Positions 32,529 to 41,222 of a stretch of DNA of 64,000 nucleotides are shown piece after piece. Every line of letters starts with the position of its first letter. Positions within the stretch are counted from its first letter, which is position 1. A program made the translations under genes and the position numbers. The notes below the pieces were generated by a model. The model was not told the DNA's origin. It searched no databases and saw nothing but the letters and a program-made list of their open reading frames with translations. Source of the stretch: Hamadaea flava. GTDB taxonomy: Bacteria > Actinomycetota > Actinomycetes > Mycobacteriales > Micromonosporaceae. The stretch covers positions 8,680,001 to 8,744,000 of the forward strand of contig NZ_JAMZDZ010000001.1 of assembly GCF_024172085.1 (NCBI RefSeq), given 5' to 3'.

Positions 32529-33947
32529 ATGAAGGTCAGGTTCTCGGCGCTCGCCGCCGGGTTGGTCGTCGCACTCGGATACAGCCTGCTCGGCGGAAGC
32601 GGACCGCTTGGAGCGACGGCGGCGAGCGCAGGCTCTCCGGCACCATGCGGGCCCGCCTCCGACGGACCGGCCCCGCCGGCCACGGCCACCACGCTCACGA
32701 CGCTGCGGCAGGCATACGAGTGCATCTTCGCCCGGTACTACGCCGGTTCGATCTTGGACGATCGCACGCTGCTGACCGCCGCGTTCGCGGCGTTCACCCA
32801 GGAGTTGCAGAGCCGAGGTCTCGACCGGGCGGCGGCCACTCTGCCCCGGCTGAGCGGACATCGTGACCGGGATTGGAACGCCTTCGCCACGGTGTACGCG
32901 AGGGTGCTGGCGACGTTGCCCGACGATGCCGGCCTGCGACAGGCCCTCGCGGCCGCCACGATGCAGGGCATGATCACCGCCCTGAACGACAACCACAACG
33001 CGTGGATCGTCCAGCAGACGCCGCCGAGCGTACGCCTGGGTCTGGGGATCGCCGTCACCACCGAAGGCCGGGCGACGCCCAACATCCGCGACGCGAGCGG
33101 CCCCATCTACCTGCGGGCCGTCCAGCCCGGATCGGCCGCCGACAAGGCCGGACTGCGACCCGGTGACATCATCGAGGCCGTCAACGGCGTGCCCCTGTTC
33201 GTCGCCGGCATGCTTTCCCCGGGCGTCCTTGGCCTGCTCCAGCCGCAGTCCGCGGACGAGACGATCCGGATCACGATCCGCCGGCCGGCCACGGACACCA
33301 CCATGACGGTCGCCCTCCACGAAGAAGTTCTGCCGATCGCGCAACCGCCGGCGGTGTCGGCCCGGGTCCTGCCCGGCGGGATCGTGTACGCCGTCCTGCC
33401 GACGTTCAGCCCAGGCGTGGCAGCCAAGGTGCTCGGCAAGATCGCCGAGCTGCGGCAGGACGATCGGATCCGCGGGGTCGTCCTCGATCTGCGTGGCAAC
33501 GGCGGTGGACGCGACGAGGAGGTCGCCAAGCTGCTCAGCGCGCTCGTGCACGGCAAGATCTACAGCTGGGACTGCGACGTCCGCGACCACTGCACACCGC
33601 ACCGCACCGACGACTCGACGCCCCTGCTGAAGATGCCGGTGACGCTGCTCACCGACGGATGGTGCGCATCGGCGTGCGACGCCTTCAGCGGCGCCGTTCG
33701 GGATCTCCAGCTCGGCAAGCTGGTGGGCGCCCGCACCGCCGGCATGGTCTCGGGCATGCCGAGCGCGTACGCCTTGGACGACAACAGCGTGCTGCTCCTG
33801 ACGCCACTGCACCACCGGTCGGCCAACGGCGAGATCATCAACGGCATCGGCGTGGCGGTCGACTACCCGGCCCCGATGACGGCAGCCGACCTGTCGGCCG
33901 GCCGCGATCCCGCACTGGACAAGGCTTTGGCCTTGATGACGATCTGA
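32529..33947 (+). CDS. Secreted S41 family peptidase with PDZ domain
   Basis: A 472-residue exported serine protease of the C-terminal-processing/tricorn-core family; signal peptide about residues 1-34. A PDZ domain lies near 165-265 (IYLRAVQPGSAADKAGLRPGDIIEAVNG). The catalytic core has the family LDLRGNGGG (319-327) and Ser381 in GWCASACDAF. The lysine that follows in CtpA-type enzymes (GKG) is absent (GMVSGMP), so catalysis is more like the S41B type or is impaired. Cys379 and Cys383 flank the serine. ATG 32529 follows AAGGAG. It is a monocistronic unit ending in a hairpin. Confidence 0.85.
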   Translation: MKVRFSALAAGLVVALGYSLLGGSGPLGATAASAGSPAPCGPASDGPAPPATATTLTTLRQAYECIFARYYAGSILDDRTLLTAAFAAFTQELQSRGLDRAAATLPRLSGHRDRDWNAFATVYARVLATLPDDAGLRQALAAATMQGMITALNDNHNAWIVQQTPPSVRLGLGIAVTTEGRATPNIRDASGPIYLRAVQPGSAADKAGLRPGDIIEAVNGVPLFVAGMLSPGVLGLLQPQSADETIRITIRRPATDTTMTVALHEEVLPIAQPPAVSARVLPGGIVYAVLPTFSPGVAAKVLGKIAELRQDDRIRGVVLDLRGNGGGRDEEVAKLLSALVHGKIYSWDCDVRDHCTPHRTDDSTPLLKMPVTLLTDGWCASACDAFSGAVRDLQLGKLVGARTAGMVSGMPSAYALDDNSVLLLTPLHHRSANGEIINGIGVAVDYPAPMTAADLSAGRDPALDKALALMTI

Positions 33948-33991
33948 TCGAGGCATTCGGCACTCAGAAGCCGCCGCCGCGCGCGGCCACG

Positions 33992-34018
33992 GCACGGTCA
34001 CGACGACGCTGACCGTGC
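33992..34018 (+). terminator. Hairpin terminator
   Basis: GCACGGTCA (33992-34000) and TGACCGTGC (34010-34018) form a perfect 9-bp stem with a 9-base loop, 45 bases after the S41 peptidase stop. Confidence 0.7.
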
Positions 34019-34158
34019 TGTGACCGTTCCTCCCGTAGAACAGACCCGGCGTCCGCGAGTGGTTGATGGGAGGGGTGCCGAACCCGCGTGCGGTGCTGCC
34101 ATCGCAGCCCGGTCGCCCGGGCGTACGCATCATGAGCGACGGCGTTCCGGCGCAGACG

Positions 34159-34881
34159 TTACGTCGGGACTTCGTCGGACGCGTCGTTCCTGAGCGAAAT
34201 GAGCCCGTCGAGACCGGCGAGCGTGGTGGTCAGGTCATCGATGGAGCGGCTTCCCGCGAGGGACATCGACACGGATACGGTGTCATCGGCTTCGCCTGCC
34301 CGGCCGTGTTGTTCGATCGTCATTTCGTGCACGGAGAAGCCACGTGCCGTGCAGGCGGCCAGAGCGTTGCGGAGGACGCCGTGACCATCGTGATAGGACA
34401 GGCTGAGCCGGATGGGGGCGTATTTCGATCGGGGGAGCCGGGCAGCCAGCGGTGTGTAGGCGATCGTCACCAGAAAGTGGCCGGCGGTCACGAGGACCGC
34501 GATGGGCCACAACCCCGCTCCGGCCGCCATCCCGATCGCGGCGGTGAGCCAGATCGTCGCCGCAGTGGTCAGGCCGCGTACTGCGTCACCGCGGATGAAG
34601 ATCAGGCCGCCGCCGATGAAACCGATGCCGGAGACGATCTGGGCCGCGATCCGGGAAGGGTCGAGAGCGACATGATCGCCGAAGACGTCCCCGAAGCCGA
34701 ATTTGGACACCAGCATGATGAGCGCCGAGGCGATTCCGACGAGGGTGTGGGTTCGCAGCCCCGCGCTTTTCTGACGGATCTCGCGTTCGAGCCCGATGGC
34801 GGTCGACAGGACCAGCGCAACGGCCAGGTCTGCGGTCTGCGTCCAGCTGTGGCCGCCCAGGGCGGCGATCGTCTGCGTCAT
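34159..34881 (-). CDS. MgtC/SapB family membrane protein
   Basis: A 240-residue protein. The N-terminal 150 residues have about five helices and the family hallmark LSTAIGLEREIRQKSAGLRTHTLVGIASALIMLVS, here as IGLERE and GLRTHTLVG, plus GIGFIGGGLIF. The C-terminal cytoplasmic part (about 155-235) resembles an ACT-like domain. MgtC proteins modulate magnesium homeostasis and the F-type ATPase in pathogens; the role in soil actinomycetes is less clear. It is monocistronic and converges on the S41 peptidase gene. Confidence 0.9.
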   Translation of the reverse strand: MTQTIAALGGHSWTQTADLAVALVLSTAIGLEREIRQKSAGLRTHTLVGIASALIMLVSKFGFGDVFGDHVALDPSRIAAQIVSGIGFIGGGLIFIRGDAVRGLTTAATIWLTAAIGMAAGAGLWPIAVLVTAGHFLVTIAYTPLAARLPRSKYAPIRLSLSYHDGHGVLRNALAACTARGFSVHEMTIEQHGRAGEADDTVSVSMSLAGSRSIDDLTTTLAGLDGLISLRNDASDEVPT

Positions 34882-34957
34882 CGCAGCCCACGGATGGTGT
34901 CGGCGGTCGGTCGTCGGGTGGTGCCGACGCGGTGCGAGGGGCGGGGGTGGTCAGCGT

Positions 34958-35332
34958 TCACGGGCGCGACGCCAGCCACGTGACGAAGGCGTCTGCTGCC
35001 AGCCCGGCCGCTCGTTCGGCGGTCTGGACGGTCGCGCCGGCCAGATGCGGCGTGACAACGATGTTGGGTGCCGCGCGCAGTGGCGAGTAGGCCGGCAGCG
35101 GCTCGGTGTCGAAGACGTCGAAGGCGGCAGCACGCAGGTGCCCGGCGGTGAGCTCGTCCTCGATGTCGGAGGCTTCGTCGACTTCGGCCACGGGACCGAA
35201 CGGCGTGTGCGGCCAGGGTCCGGTGTGGGTGCGCACGTCGAGTTCGCCGAGCCGGTCGCGGCGGGCGTCGAGGGCGGCGGTGACGAGGTCGGGGGTGACG
35301 AAATGATCGCCGGCGACGAGTACGCGGGTCAT
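34958..35332 (-). pseudogene. Internally deleted D-2-hydroxyacid dehydrogenase remnant
   Basis: A 124-residue open frame made of two separate ends of a D-isomer-specific 2-hydroxyacid dehydrogenase. Residues 1-61 (MTRVLVAGDHFVTPD to DEASDIEDEL) match the N-terminal catalytic half-domain start. Residues 62-124 (AAAFDVFDTEPLP, NIVVTPHLAGATVQTAE with the usual catalytic His) match the C-terminal end. The roughly 190-200 residues between, including the whole NAD-binding domain, are missing without loss of frame. It cannot be an active dehydrogenase. It sits in line with the DeoR and FGGY genes, as intact relatives do in sugar-acid operons, so this operon has lost one enzyme. Confidence 0.75.
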
Positions 35333-35396
35333 GCGGAGCTCCTGCAGGTGGTGCGAGCGTGGTCGAGGGTGGCCGACCACGTGGGGGATCGGTGGG

Positions 35397-36179
35397 CTAG
35401 GCGATCTCATATCGCACGCCGTTCTCCCGCATCTCCACGAGGGATTCGGGGGAGGCCTGGGTGTCGGTGATGATCAGATCGATGTCGGACAGGGGAGCGA
35501 GACGGTGCAGGGCGACGCGGCCCATCTTGGTGTGATCGGCCATCAGCACGGTGCGCTGTGCCGCACGGATCATCGCTCGTTTGACCAGGACGATCTCCTG
35601 CTCCTGGTGATACGTGTAGCTGCCGGAGATCGCCGAGGTGGAGGCGAACAGCATGTCGACGCGCAGCGCTTCGATGGCGTCGACGCACGGTACGCCGAGG
35701 AACGAGTCGTGGGTCGGGAAGTAGTCGCCGCCGAGCGCGAGCAGCCGGATGCCGCGGATCGTGCTGAGCAGCTTGATGGTCTCCAGGAAGTTGGTCATCA
35801 CGGTGAGGGGGGCCGCGTCCTCCAGCAGCCGGGCCAGCTCCAGCGTCGTGGTGGAGTCGTCGAGCATGATCGCCATGCCGGGCTCGATCAGCTGGCGGGC
35901 CTTGTGCGCGATGGCGATCTTCTCGGCCCGGGCCGCACGTAGCCGATAGGAGACGTTGCTTTCGAAGACGCTGGACGGCTGCGCGCTGACGCCGCCGCGG
36001 TGTTTTCTGACCACGCCCTGCCGTTCCAGCTCGTCCAGGTCACGGTGGATGGTCATCAGGCTGACGTGGAACAGGTCGGCCAGATCGGTGGCGGAGACGG
36101 AGCCGTGCTGCATCACATGTTCGAAGATCTCCGCCTGACGCTGGGCTGGGCGGCTGCGGTCGGTCGGTTCGCTCGTCAT
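35397..36179 (-). CDS. DeoR/GlpR family transcriptional repressor
   Basis: A 260-residue sugar-responsive repressor. The HTH is at residues 15-65 (RQAEIFEHVMQHGSVSATDL, VSLMTIHRDLDELERQGVVRKHRGG), followed by a DeoR sensor domain (MLDDSTTTLELARLL with DSTTT, and MADHTKMGR near the end). Such proteins sense a phosphorylated sugar made by the neighbouring kinase. ATG 36179 has GGAAG at a 9-base spacing; ATG 36188 has it too close. It likely controls the FGGY kinase operon and perhaps the palindromes at 37845-37873. Confidence 0.93.
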   Translation of the reverse strand: MTSEPTDRSRPAQRQAEIFEHVMQHGSVSATDLADLFHVSLMTIHRDLDELERQGVVRKHRGGVSAQPSSVFESNVSYRLRAARAEKIAIAHKARQLIEPGMAIMLDDSTTTLELARLLEDAAPLTVMTNFLETIKLLSTIRGIRLLALGGDYFPTHDSFLGVPCVDAIEALRVDMLFASTSAISGSYTYHQEQEIVLVKRAMIRAAQRTVLMADHTKMGRVALHRLAPLSDIDLIITDTQASPESLVEMRENGVRYEIA

Positions 36180-36318
36180 GACTGCCATCTTCCTATTCGT
36201 ACCCTTCATGACCAGCCGTTGCAGGCCGGCAGACAGGACGGCGTGCCGTCGTCGGCCAGACCCAGGACGACCGTGCCGGTGGGGGCCAACGTGCAGTGCC
36301 GGGCGAGGACGACAGTCT

Positions 36319-37818
36319 TCACGCGCTCTCCAGCGCGTGCCGGGCCAGATCTTCGTCGATCCAGCCCCGGGCGGTCAGCGCGTCGACGAATGCCGCGTAC
36401 GCGGAGAGGAACCGATCGCCGGCGGTCGGGCGAGGCGGTATCGGGGTGCCCCGCCGGATCATGCGGTGGGCGGTGTCGCTGAGCAGTCCGTCGCCGGCGG
36501 CGGCGAGCACGGCCATGCCGAAGGCCGGTTCGGTGGTGGCGGGCAGTTCGAGGGTGACGCCGAGGATGTCGGCGCGGAGCTGATTCCAGTAGCGGCTACG
36601 GGTCGCTCCGCCGGTGATGTAGTGCCGCCCGCCCACGGTCGCCCCGAGCCTGCTCAGGTGGGCATAGATCAGCTTCTCGACGTAGGCGACGGCCTGCAGG
36701 GTGGCGGCGTACCGATCGTCGTCGTCGGTGAAGCGTCCAGACTCGAAGGCCGTCGCGTCGGGGCGCAGGAACGGGAACCGTTCGCCGTGTCCTGCCAGGG
36801 GATACAGGACACCGCCGGCGGGCTCGAATCGGGCTGCTGCGGCATCGCGTACGTCGTGGTCGGCACCGGGGAACCAGCGTTCGAGCACGCCCGCGCCGAC
36901 GCTGGAGGCGCCGCCCGGCAGCCAGCCGTGGTCGGGATGGCGATGGTTGTACACGACCCCCGCCGGGTCGTCGACCGGCTGGTCGGTGACGCCCTTGACG
37001 ACCAGCGTCGTGCCGAGGACCGAGTTCCACGAGCCGGACGCGAGGGCGCCTGCGGCGATCTGGGCCGCGCAGCCGTCGGTCATCCCGGCGCGGATCGGGG
37101 TTCCGGCGGCGAATCCGGTGTGCTCGGCGCCGTACGCGCTGACCCGGGCGATGGTGCTGCCGGGCCGCACGACCTCGGGCAGCGCCCGGTCGGGCAGGCC
37201 GAGGTATTCCATCGGCGCGACCAGCCAGGCTTGCTTGCCCGCGTCGTAGCCGGTCTTCAGAGCGTGGCTCCAGTCGGTGTCGACCCGGTGTCCGGCCAGA
37301 CGTTCGGCGAGGTGATCGCCGCAGTGCCGGAGCCCCAGCCGCCCGCTGGCCAGTCCCTGACGCAGTTCTGGCGGCCCGTGCTGGATCAGCCAGGCGAGGC
37401 GGGGGAGCGGCCAGGTCGGCTGGGCCGGATGGTCCAGGGCGCGCCAGCGGTCGGCGTCGAAGCCGGCAGCGGCTCGTGCGTCGTCATACATCAGCCCCGG
37501 CGTCTGTGCGTGTCCGGTGTCGTCGGCGAGCAGGAAGGTGCCGGAGGTGGCGCAGATGGCGATGGCACGCACCCGCCGGTCCGGCTGCGTTCCAGTCGAT
37601 TCCGCGTCGCGCAGCGCTTGGCGGCTTGCCACACCTAGCACCCGCCACCACTGCTCGGGGTCTTGTTCATGCCGGTCGCCGACTCGGACGCTGCTCAGCG
37701 GTCCTGCTCCTCGACCGACGACGGTGCCGTGCTCGTCGGACAGCACGACGCGAAGGCTCTGTGTCCCGACGTCGACGCCGGCCCAGAGATCGGTGCCGGT
37801 CGGATGCTCTGTTCCCAT
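36319..37818 (-). CDS. FGGY family carbohydrate kinase
   Basis: A 499-residue sugar kinase. The N-terminal ATPase fold begins WAGVDVGTQSLRVVLSDEHG. A catalytic-Asp region occurs in RAGMTDGCAAQIAAGAL, and the C-terminal fold has YITGGATRSRYWNQLRADIL, the FGGY adenosine-binding region. The sugar is not readable; neighbours suggest a pentitol, tetronate or similar polyol/sugar acid. ATG 37818 is used, and GTG 37854 is an in-frame alternative. It is the first gene of the kinase, DeoR, dehydrogenase-remnant series, divergent from the PiT permease. Confidence 0.9.
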   Translation of the reverse strand: MGTEHPTGTDLWAGVDVGTQSLRVVLSDEHGTVVGRGAGPLSSVRVGDRHEQDPEQWWRVLGVASRQALRDAESTGTQPDRRVRAIAICATSGTFLLADDTGHAQTPGLMYDDARAAAGFDADRWRALDHPAQPTWPLPRLAWLIQHGPPELRQGLASGRLGLRHCGDHLAERLAGHRVDTDWSHALKTGYDAGKQAWLVAPMEYLGLPDRALPEVVRPGSTIARVSAYGAEHTGFAAGTPIRAGMTDGCAAQIAAGALASGSWNSVLGTTLVVKGVTDQPVDDPAGVVYNHRHPDHGWLPGGASSVGAGVLERWFPGADHDVRDAAAARFEPAGGVLYPLAGHGERFPFLRPDATAFESGRFTDDDDRYAATLQAVAYVEKLIYAHLSRLGATVGGRHYITGGATRSRYWNQLRADILGVTLELPATTEPAFGMAVLAAAGDGLLSDTAHRMIRRGTPIPPRPTAGDRFLSAYAAFVDALTARGWIDEDLARHALESA

Positions 37819-37844
37819 GCGCGCCGCAGCTTCCCGTTCCTGTG

Positions 37845-37873
37845 AAGTGAACACTTGCGGGCGTTATGATAAC
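37845..37873. promoter_or_regulatory. Two palindromes in kinase/PiT divergent promoter
   Basis: AAGTGAACACTT (37845-37856; 5-bp arms, 2-base centre) and GTTATGATAAC (37863-37873; 5-bp arms around one G) stand in an AT-rich patch between the FGGY kinase and the phosphate permease. DeoR-type repressors bind such elements. The first partly resembles the GTGAAC half of a PHO box. Both assignments are tentative. Confidence 0.45.
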
Positions 37874-38019
37874 ATCGACTTAACGTTCGTGCTAGCCGAG
37901 CGGTTCTCGATTCCCCTCTCTTACTGGGGTTATGTGGCCGCTCGGCGGTCGGCTGCCAGTGCACGACATTCCCTCGAATGCCACATATGTCGATGAAATC
38001 TTCACATCTCGGAGGTCTC

Positions 38020-39024
38020 GTGTCGCTTGCTTCCGCGGCCGTCCTTGGCATCGCCGCGCTGTTCGCGACCTTCACCGGCTTCAACGACGCGGGTGTCGTG
38101 GTAGGCGTCGGTGTCGGTATCCGAGGACTGCGTCCCTCGGCCGCGTTGATGCTGCTCACCGTGGCCGTGATCGCGACACCGGTCCTCGTCGGAACGGCGG
38201 TCGCCAGCACACTGGACAGCCGGCTCGTCCCGTCCGGCGCCGCCGGCGGTTCAGCCCGTGCCCAGGTCCTGTGCGGCATCGTCGCGGCGGTCGCCGTGAC
38301 GGTGTCGCTCGCGGCCCGCCGCCTGCCCACCAGCCTGACGCTCGCGCTCATCGGCGGTATCACCGGAGCCGGCCTGGGCGGGCGGCTGATGGGAAGCGCG
38401 GCGGCCGCCGTCGACTGGGCCGTGGTGGCCCGGGTGCTCGGCGCAGCGGCAGTGGCGCCGCTGGTAGGGGCAGCCGTAGCGCTGATCGCCGGACGTCTGC
38501 TGGCGGCCCTGCCGCCGACCGCGCGCGACCGAGGCGGTGCCGGGCGCCGCCTGCGATGGCTGCACCTGGGCGGATTCGGGGCGATCTGCCTGGCATACGG
38601 CGCGAACGACGGGCAGAAGATGATCGCGGTGTTCGCGGTGCTGCTCGGTGGCGGACCGGACCGGTACGCGCGTTCGCCACTGGTCGCGGCCGTGATCGCA
38701 GCGTGCTTCCTGATCGGTGGCGCGCTTGGCCTCCGTCGATTGGGGCCGCTGGGTGGCGGGCTGGCGGTGGCCCGTCAGGACGGTGTCGTGCTGACCGAAT
38801 TGTCCAGCGCCAGCGTCGTTCTGGGCACCGCGGCCGTCGGCGCTCCGGTGAGCATGACGCAGTCGATGTCCGGCGCCCTGGTGGGAGCCGGGCTCTCCCG
38901 AGGTGCGAGGAGAGTTCGATGGTTGAAGGTCCTGGGTCTGGGCCGGGCGTGGATGCTGACGCTGCCCGTGGCCTTCCTGGCCGGTGGTGTGGGCGCGGCG
39001 CTCGTGGCGTCGGCGGTGTCCTGA
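38020..39024 (+). CDS. PiT-family inorganic phosphate permease
   Basis: A 334-residue membrane protein of the PHO-4/PiT family, importing phosphate (or metal phosphate) with H+ or Na+. The duplicated signature is present: TGFNDAGVVVGVGVG in the N half and CLAYGANDGQKMIAVFAV in the C half, plus the GAPVSMTQSMSGALVGAGL re-entrant motif. About ten helices are expected. I chose GTG 38020 because GGAGG sits 4 bases upstream. It is followed at once by a broken DUF47/PhoU-like gene, the usual partner of PiT permeases. Confidence 0.88.
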   Translation: MSLASAAVLGIAALFATFTGFNDAGVVVGVGVGIRGLRPSAALMLLTVAVIATPVLVGTAVASTLDSRLVPSGAAGGSARAQVLCGIVAAVAVTVSLAARRLPTSLTLALIGGITGAGLGGRLMGSAAAAVDWAVVARVLGAAAVAPLVGAAVALIAGRLLAALPPTARDRGGAGRRLRWLHLGGFGAICLAYGANDGQKMIAVFAVLLGGGPDRYARSPLVAAVIAACFLIGGALGLRRLGPLGGGLAVARQDGVVLTELSSASVVLGTAAVGAPVSMTQSMSGALVGAGLSRGARRVRWLKVLGLGRAWMLTLPVAFLAGGVGAALVASAVS

Positions 39025-39029
39025 GCCGG

Positions 39030-39626
39030 GTGCCGGGGCTGGTCAGGGAACTGTCCTCAGGCAACGACCGGTCGTTGTCGACCACGTGAGTGCGCAGATC
39101 AGCTGTGCCGCCCGTGGGGTCGTGCTGGCCCGCCGGCTCGTCGACGGCCAGCTGCCGCCGGCCGTGGCCCGGCAGCTCGTCGCAGAGATCGAGCATGAGG
39201 GCGACGGCCCGCCGTGGGGACCTGATCGGACGGCTGCGCCGCAGCGCGACCTCGCCAGTGGACCGTGAGGATCTGTTCCGGCTTTCCCGCAGCGTCGACG
39301 ACGTGCTCGACGCGGTACGCGACTTCGTGCGCGAGTTCGACCTGTTCGGCGAACTGCCACAGCCCGTGTACGGGCCGGTGCTAGATCGGCTCGCCGACGC
39401 GCTGAGCCGGCTGGACGTGGCGGTGGGACTGTTGGCGACCGGGCCGCGGGACGCGGCGCTCGCGGCGGTGGCCGCCAAGAAGCCGGGCGTGCGGGCGGCC
39501 TACCAGCTGGCTGTCTCGGACTTGCCGGCCGAGCCTGTCCCAGGGCGCGACCTCGTGACGATCCTGCTGTTGGGCCGCCTCGACCTGGCCGGCCGGCGTC
39601 TGGCGACGCATTGGCCGATGGCGTGA
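39030..39626 (+). pseudogene. Frameshifted DUF47/PhoU-like partner of PiT
   Basis: A coding signal switches frame twice. The first part runs in frame 3 (GTG 39030 to TGA 39089, VRELSSGNDRSLSTT). The middle runs in frame 2 (about 39086-39215, QISCAARGVVLARRLVDG, then QLVAEIEHEGD). The rest returns to frame 3 (about 39215-39626, RRGDLIGRLRRSATSPVDRED, SVDDVLDAVRDFVREF). The EHEGD, PVDRED and DDVLDA motifs are those of the DUF47 family that accompanies PiT permeases. Two compensating one-base changes explain it: about one base lost near 39086 and one gained near 39215. This is a true pseudogene or a pair of sequence errors. A GTG at 39086 could start the middle frame with a single shift. Confidence 0.6.
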
Positions 39627-39627
39627 T

Positions 39628-39637
39628 GAAGCGCTTC
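39628..39637. promoter_or_regulatory. LacI-type palindrome GAAGCGCTTC
   Basis: A perfect 10-bp palindrome with the AAGCGCTT core typical of LacI/GalR operators, located just after the DUF47-like gene and 231 bases before the solute-binding protein start. No LacI-family gene is in the window. A 10-bp palindrome can also occur by chance. Confidence 0.35.
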
Positions 39638-39667
39638 CAGTGATGTGAAATTCGCGCAATCTATGTG

Positions 39668-39689
39668 CACTCTTCGCTGTCGAAGAGTG
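39668..39689 (+). terminator. Hairpin between PiT/DUF47 and the uptake operon
   Basis: CACTCTTCG (39668-39676) and CGAAGAGTG (39681-39689) form a perfect 9-bp stem with the tetraloop CTGT. It lies 42 bases after the DUF47-like stop, fitting a terminator of the phosphate permease unit. It is less GC-rich than other hairpins here. Confidence 0.6.
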
Positions 39690-39763
39690 ATCTTGCCTAG
39701 CGTGAAACGGCCCGATAACGTCGCTTCACCTCGGCTTTCTGTTTCGACCATGGTCCGCGATGA

Positions 39764-39801
39764 TGAAACTCTTGTGAAAACAACGTCCTGGATGTTAAAT
39801 C
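39764..39801 (+). promoter_or_regulatory. Promoter of the phosphodiester uptake operon with 11-bp repeat
   Basis: TTGTGA (39772-39777) and TTAAAT (39795-39800) at 17-base spacing make a plausible sigma-70 promoter in the most AT-rich stretch of the region. TGAAA occurs at 39764 and 39775, an 11-bp direct repeat which, read on the other strand (TTTCACA-N4-TTTCATC), resembles a degenerate PHO box. PhoP control would fit the operon's content; the match is weak. Confidence 0.4.
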
Positions 39802-39867
39802 TCACATGTGCCGCTCATGTCGGCCGCAACCCCTCACCGCGGCCCAGTGGCTTATCTGGAGGAATCA

Positions 39868-41208
39868 ATGTTGAGTAGACGCCACCTCGCCGCAGCACTG
39901 GCCGCGGTGACCGTGTTCGGCCTGAGCGCGTGCGGCGACGGCGACGGCGCCGCCGCCGACGGGCAGCAGACCGTGACCTTCTGGCACTCCATGGCCGGCG
40001 CCAACGGCGAGGCCGTCGCCTACCTGGTCGACCAGTTCAACCAGCAGCACACCGGCAAGATCAAGGTCGAGGCGACGTATCAGGGCAAGTACAACGACTC
40101 ACTCACCAAGCTCAAGGCGTCGGTGCAGTCGCGGCAGACGCCGAACCTGGTGCAGGTCTTCGAGATCGGCACTCAGCTCATGGTGGACACCAAGGCCACC
40201 GTGCCGTTCGCCGAGATGGCTTCCCAGGCCGGCATCGCCACCGACACGATCGAGCCGGGCATCGCCAAGTACTACACGATCGGCGGCAAGCTGCAGTCGC
40301 TGCCGTTCAACGCCTCGGCACCCATGCTGTTCTACAACAAGACCGCGTTCAAGAACGCCGGCCTGGACCCCGCCAAGCCGCCGACCACCATGAGCGAGCT
40401 GGCCGAGGCGGCCAAGAAGCTGACCGTGAGCTCCGGTGGCAAGGTCACGCAGTACGGCGTGGTGGCCTCCATCGACGGCTGGCTGGTGGAGCAGATGCTC
40501 GCCGCCGGCGGCGTGCAGTACTGCGACCAGGACAACGGCCGGTCCGGCCGGTCGACCTCGGTGAGCTGGAACAACGATCAGCTCCGCAGCGTGGTCACCA
40601 CTTGGGCGGGGCTGGTCAAGGACAGCAACCTGCTCAACGTCGGGCGTAACAACACCGACGCGTCGGCGGCGTTCCAGGCCGGCCGCGCCGCGATGCTGCC
40701 GTTCACCTCCGCCAACCTGCGCGACATCATCAAGGGCGCCAAGTTCGAGGTCGGTGTCGCCAACTACATCCGGCCCGACGGCACCCAGCCCAGCGGCGTG
40801 TTCAACGGCGGCGCGTCGATCTGGACGATGGCCGGGCACCCGAAGGCGCAGCAGTCCGCAGCCGGCGAGTTCCTCAAGTACCTCGCCTCGCCCGAAGCGC
40901 AGGGCTACTGGGCCGCGCACACCGGATACATCCCGGTGGTGACGACGGCCGCGCAGACCAAGGAATTCACCGACGTCCTGGCCACCTATCCGGACTTCGC
41001 CAAGCCCGGAGCCGAACTGCGTGACGCCGCCGCCACCCCGCCCAGCAGCGGCTGCCTCATGGGCGTCATGCCGCAGGCGCGGGACAAGATGAACGACGTC
41101 ATCGAGTCCGTGATTCTCGGCAAGTCCACCGCCGACAAGGCGATCACCGACGCCCAGAGCTCCATGTCCGATGTGATCGCGGCGTACAACAAGTCCGTCG
41201 GCAGCTGA
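39868..41208 (+). CDS. ABC sugar/glycerol-3-phosphate-type solute-binding lipoprotein (UgpB-like)
   Basis: A 446-residue extracellular solute-binding protein of family 1. The N-terminal signal ends in lipobox LSAC with Cys22. The mature start VTFWHSMAGANGEAVAYLVDQFNQ is very like UgpB (FWHSM), as are SLPFNASAPMLFYNKTAF and FNGGASIWTMAGH. It should capture glycerol 3-phosphate or a glycerophosphodiester outside the membrane for the permeases at 42721 and 43665. ATG 39868 follows GGAGGAAT. It is the first gene of a seven-gene operon whose other members are phosphodiester and phosphatase enzymes, which supports a phosphorylated ligand. Confidence 0.9.
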   Translation: MLSRRHLAAALAAVTVFGLSACGDGDGAAADGQQTVTFWHSMAGANGEAVAYLVDQFNQQHTGKIKVEATYQGKYNDSLTKLKASVQSRQTPNLVQVFEIGTQLMVDTKATVPFAEMASQAGIATDTIEPGIAKYYTIGGKLQSLPFNASAPMLFYNKTAFKNAGLDPAKPPTTMSELAEAAKKLTVSSGGKVTQYGVVASIDGWLVEQMLAAGGVQYCDQDNGRSGRSTSVSWNNDQLRSVVTTWAGLVKDSNLLNVGRNNTDASAAFQAGRAAMLPFTSANLRDIIKGAKFEVGVANYIRPDGTQPSGVFNGGASIWTMAGHPKAQQSAAGEFLKYLASPEAQGYWAAHTGYIPVVTTAAQTKEFTDVLATYPDFAKPGAELRDAAATPPSSGCLMGVMPQARDKMNDVIESVILGKSTADKAITDAQSSMSDVIAAYNKSVGS

Positions 41209-41222
41209 AGGAGCACCTCACC

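Noticed and set aside
38984-39268. Separate 94-residue gene after the PiT permease
   Set aside because: Its useful part continues as DUF47 sequence in another frame, so it is one broken gene rather than an independent one.
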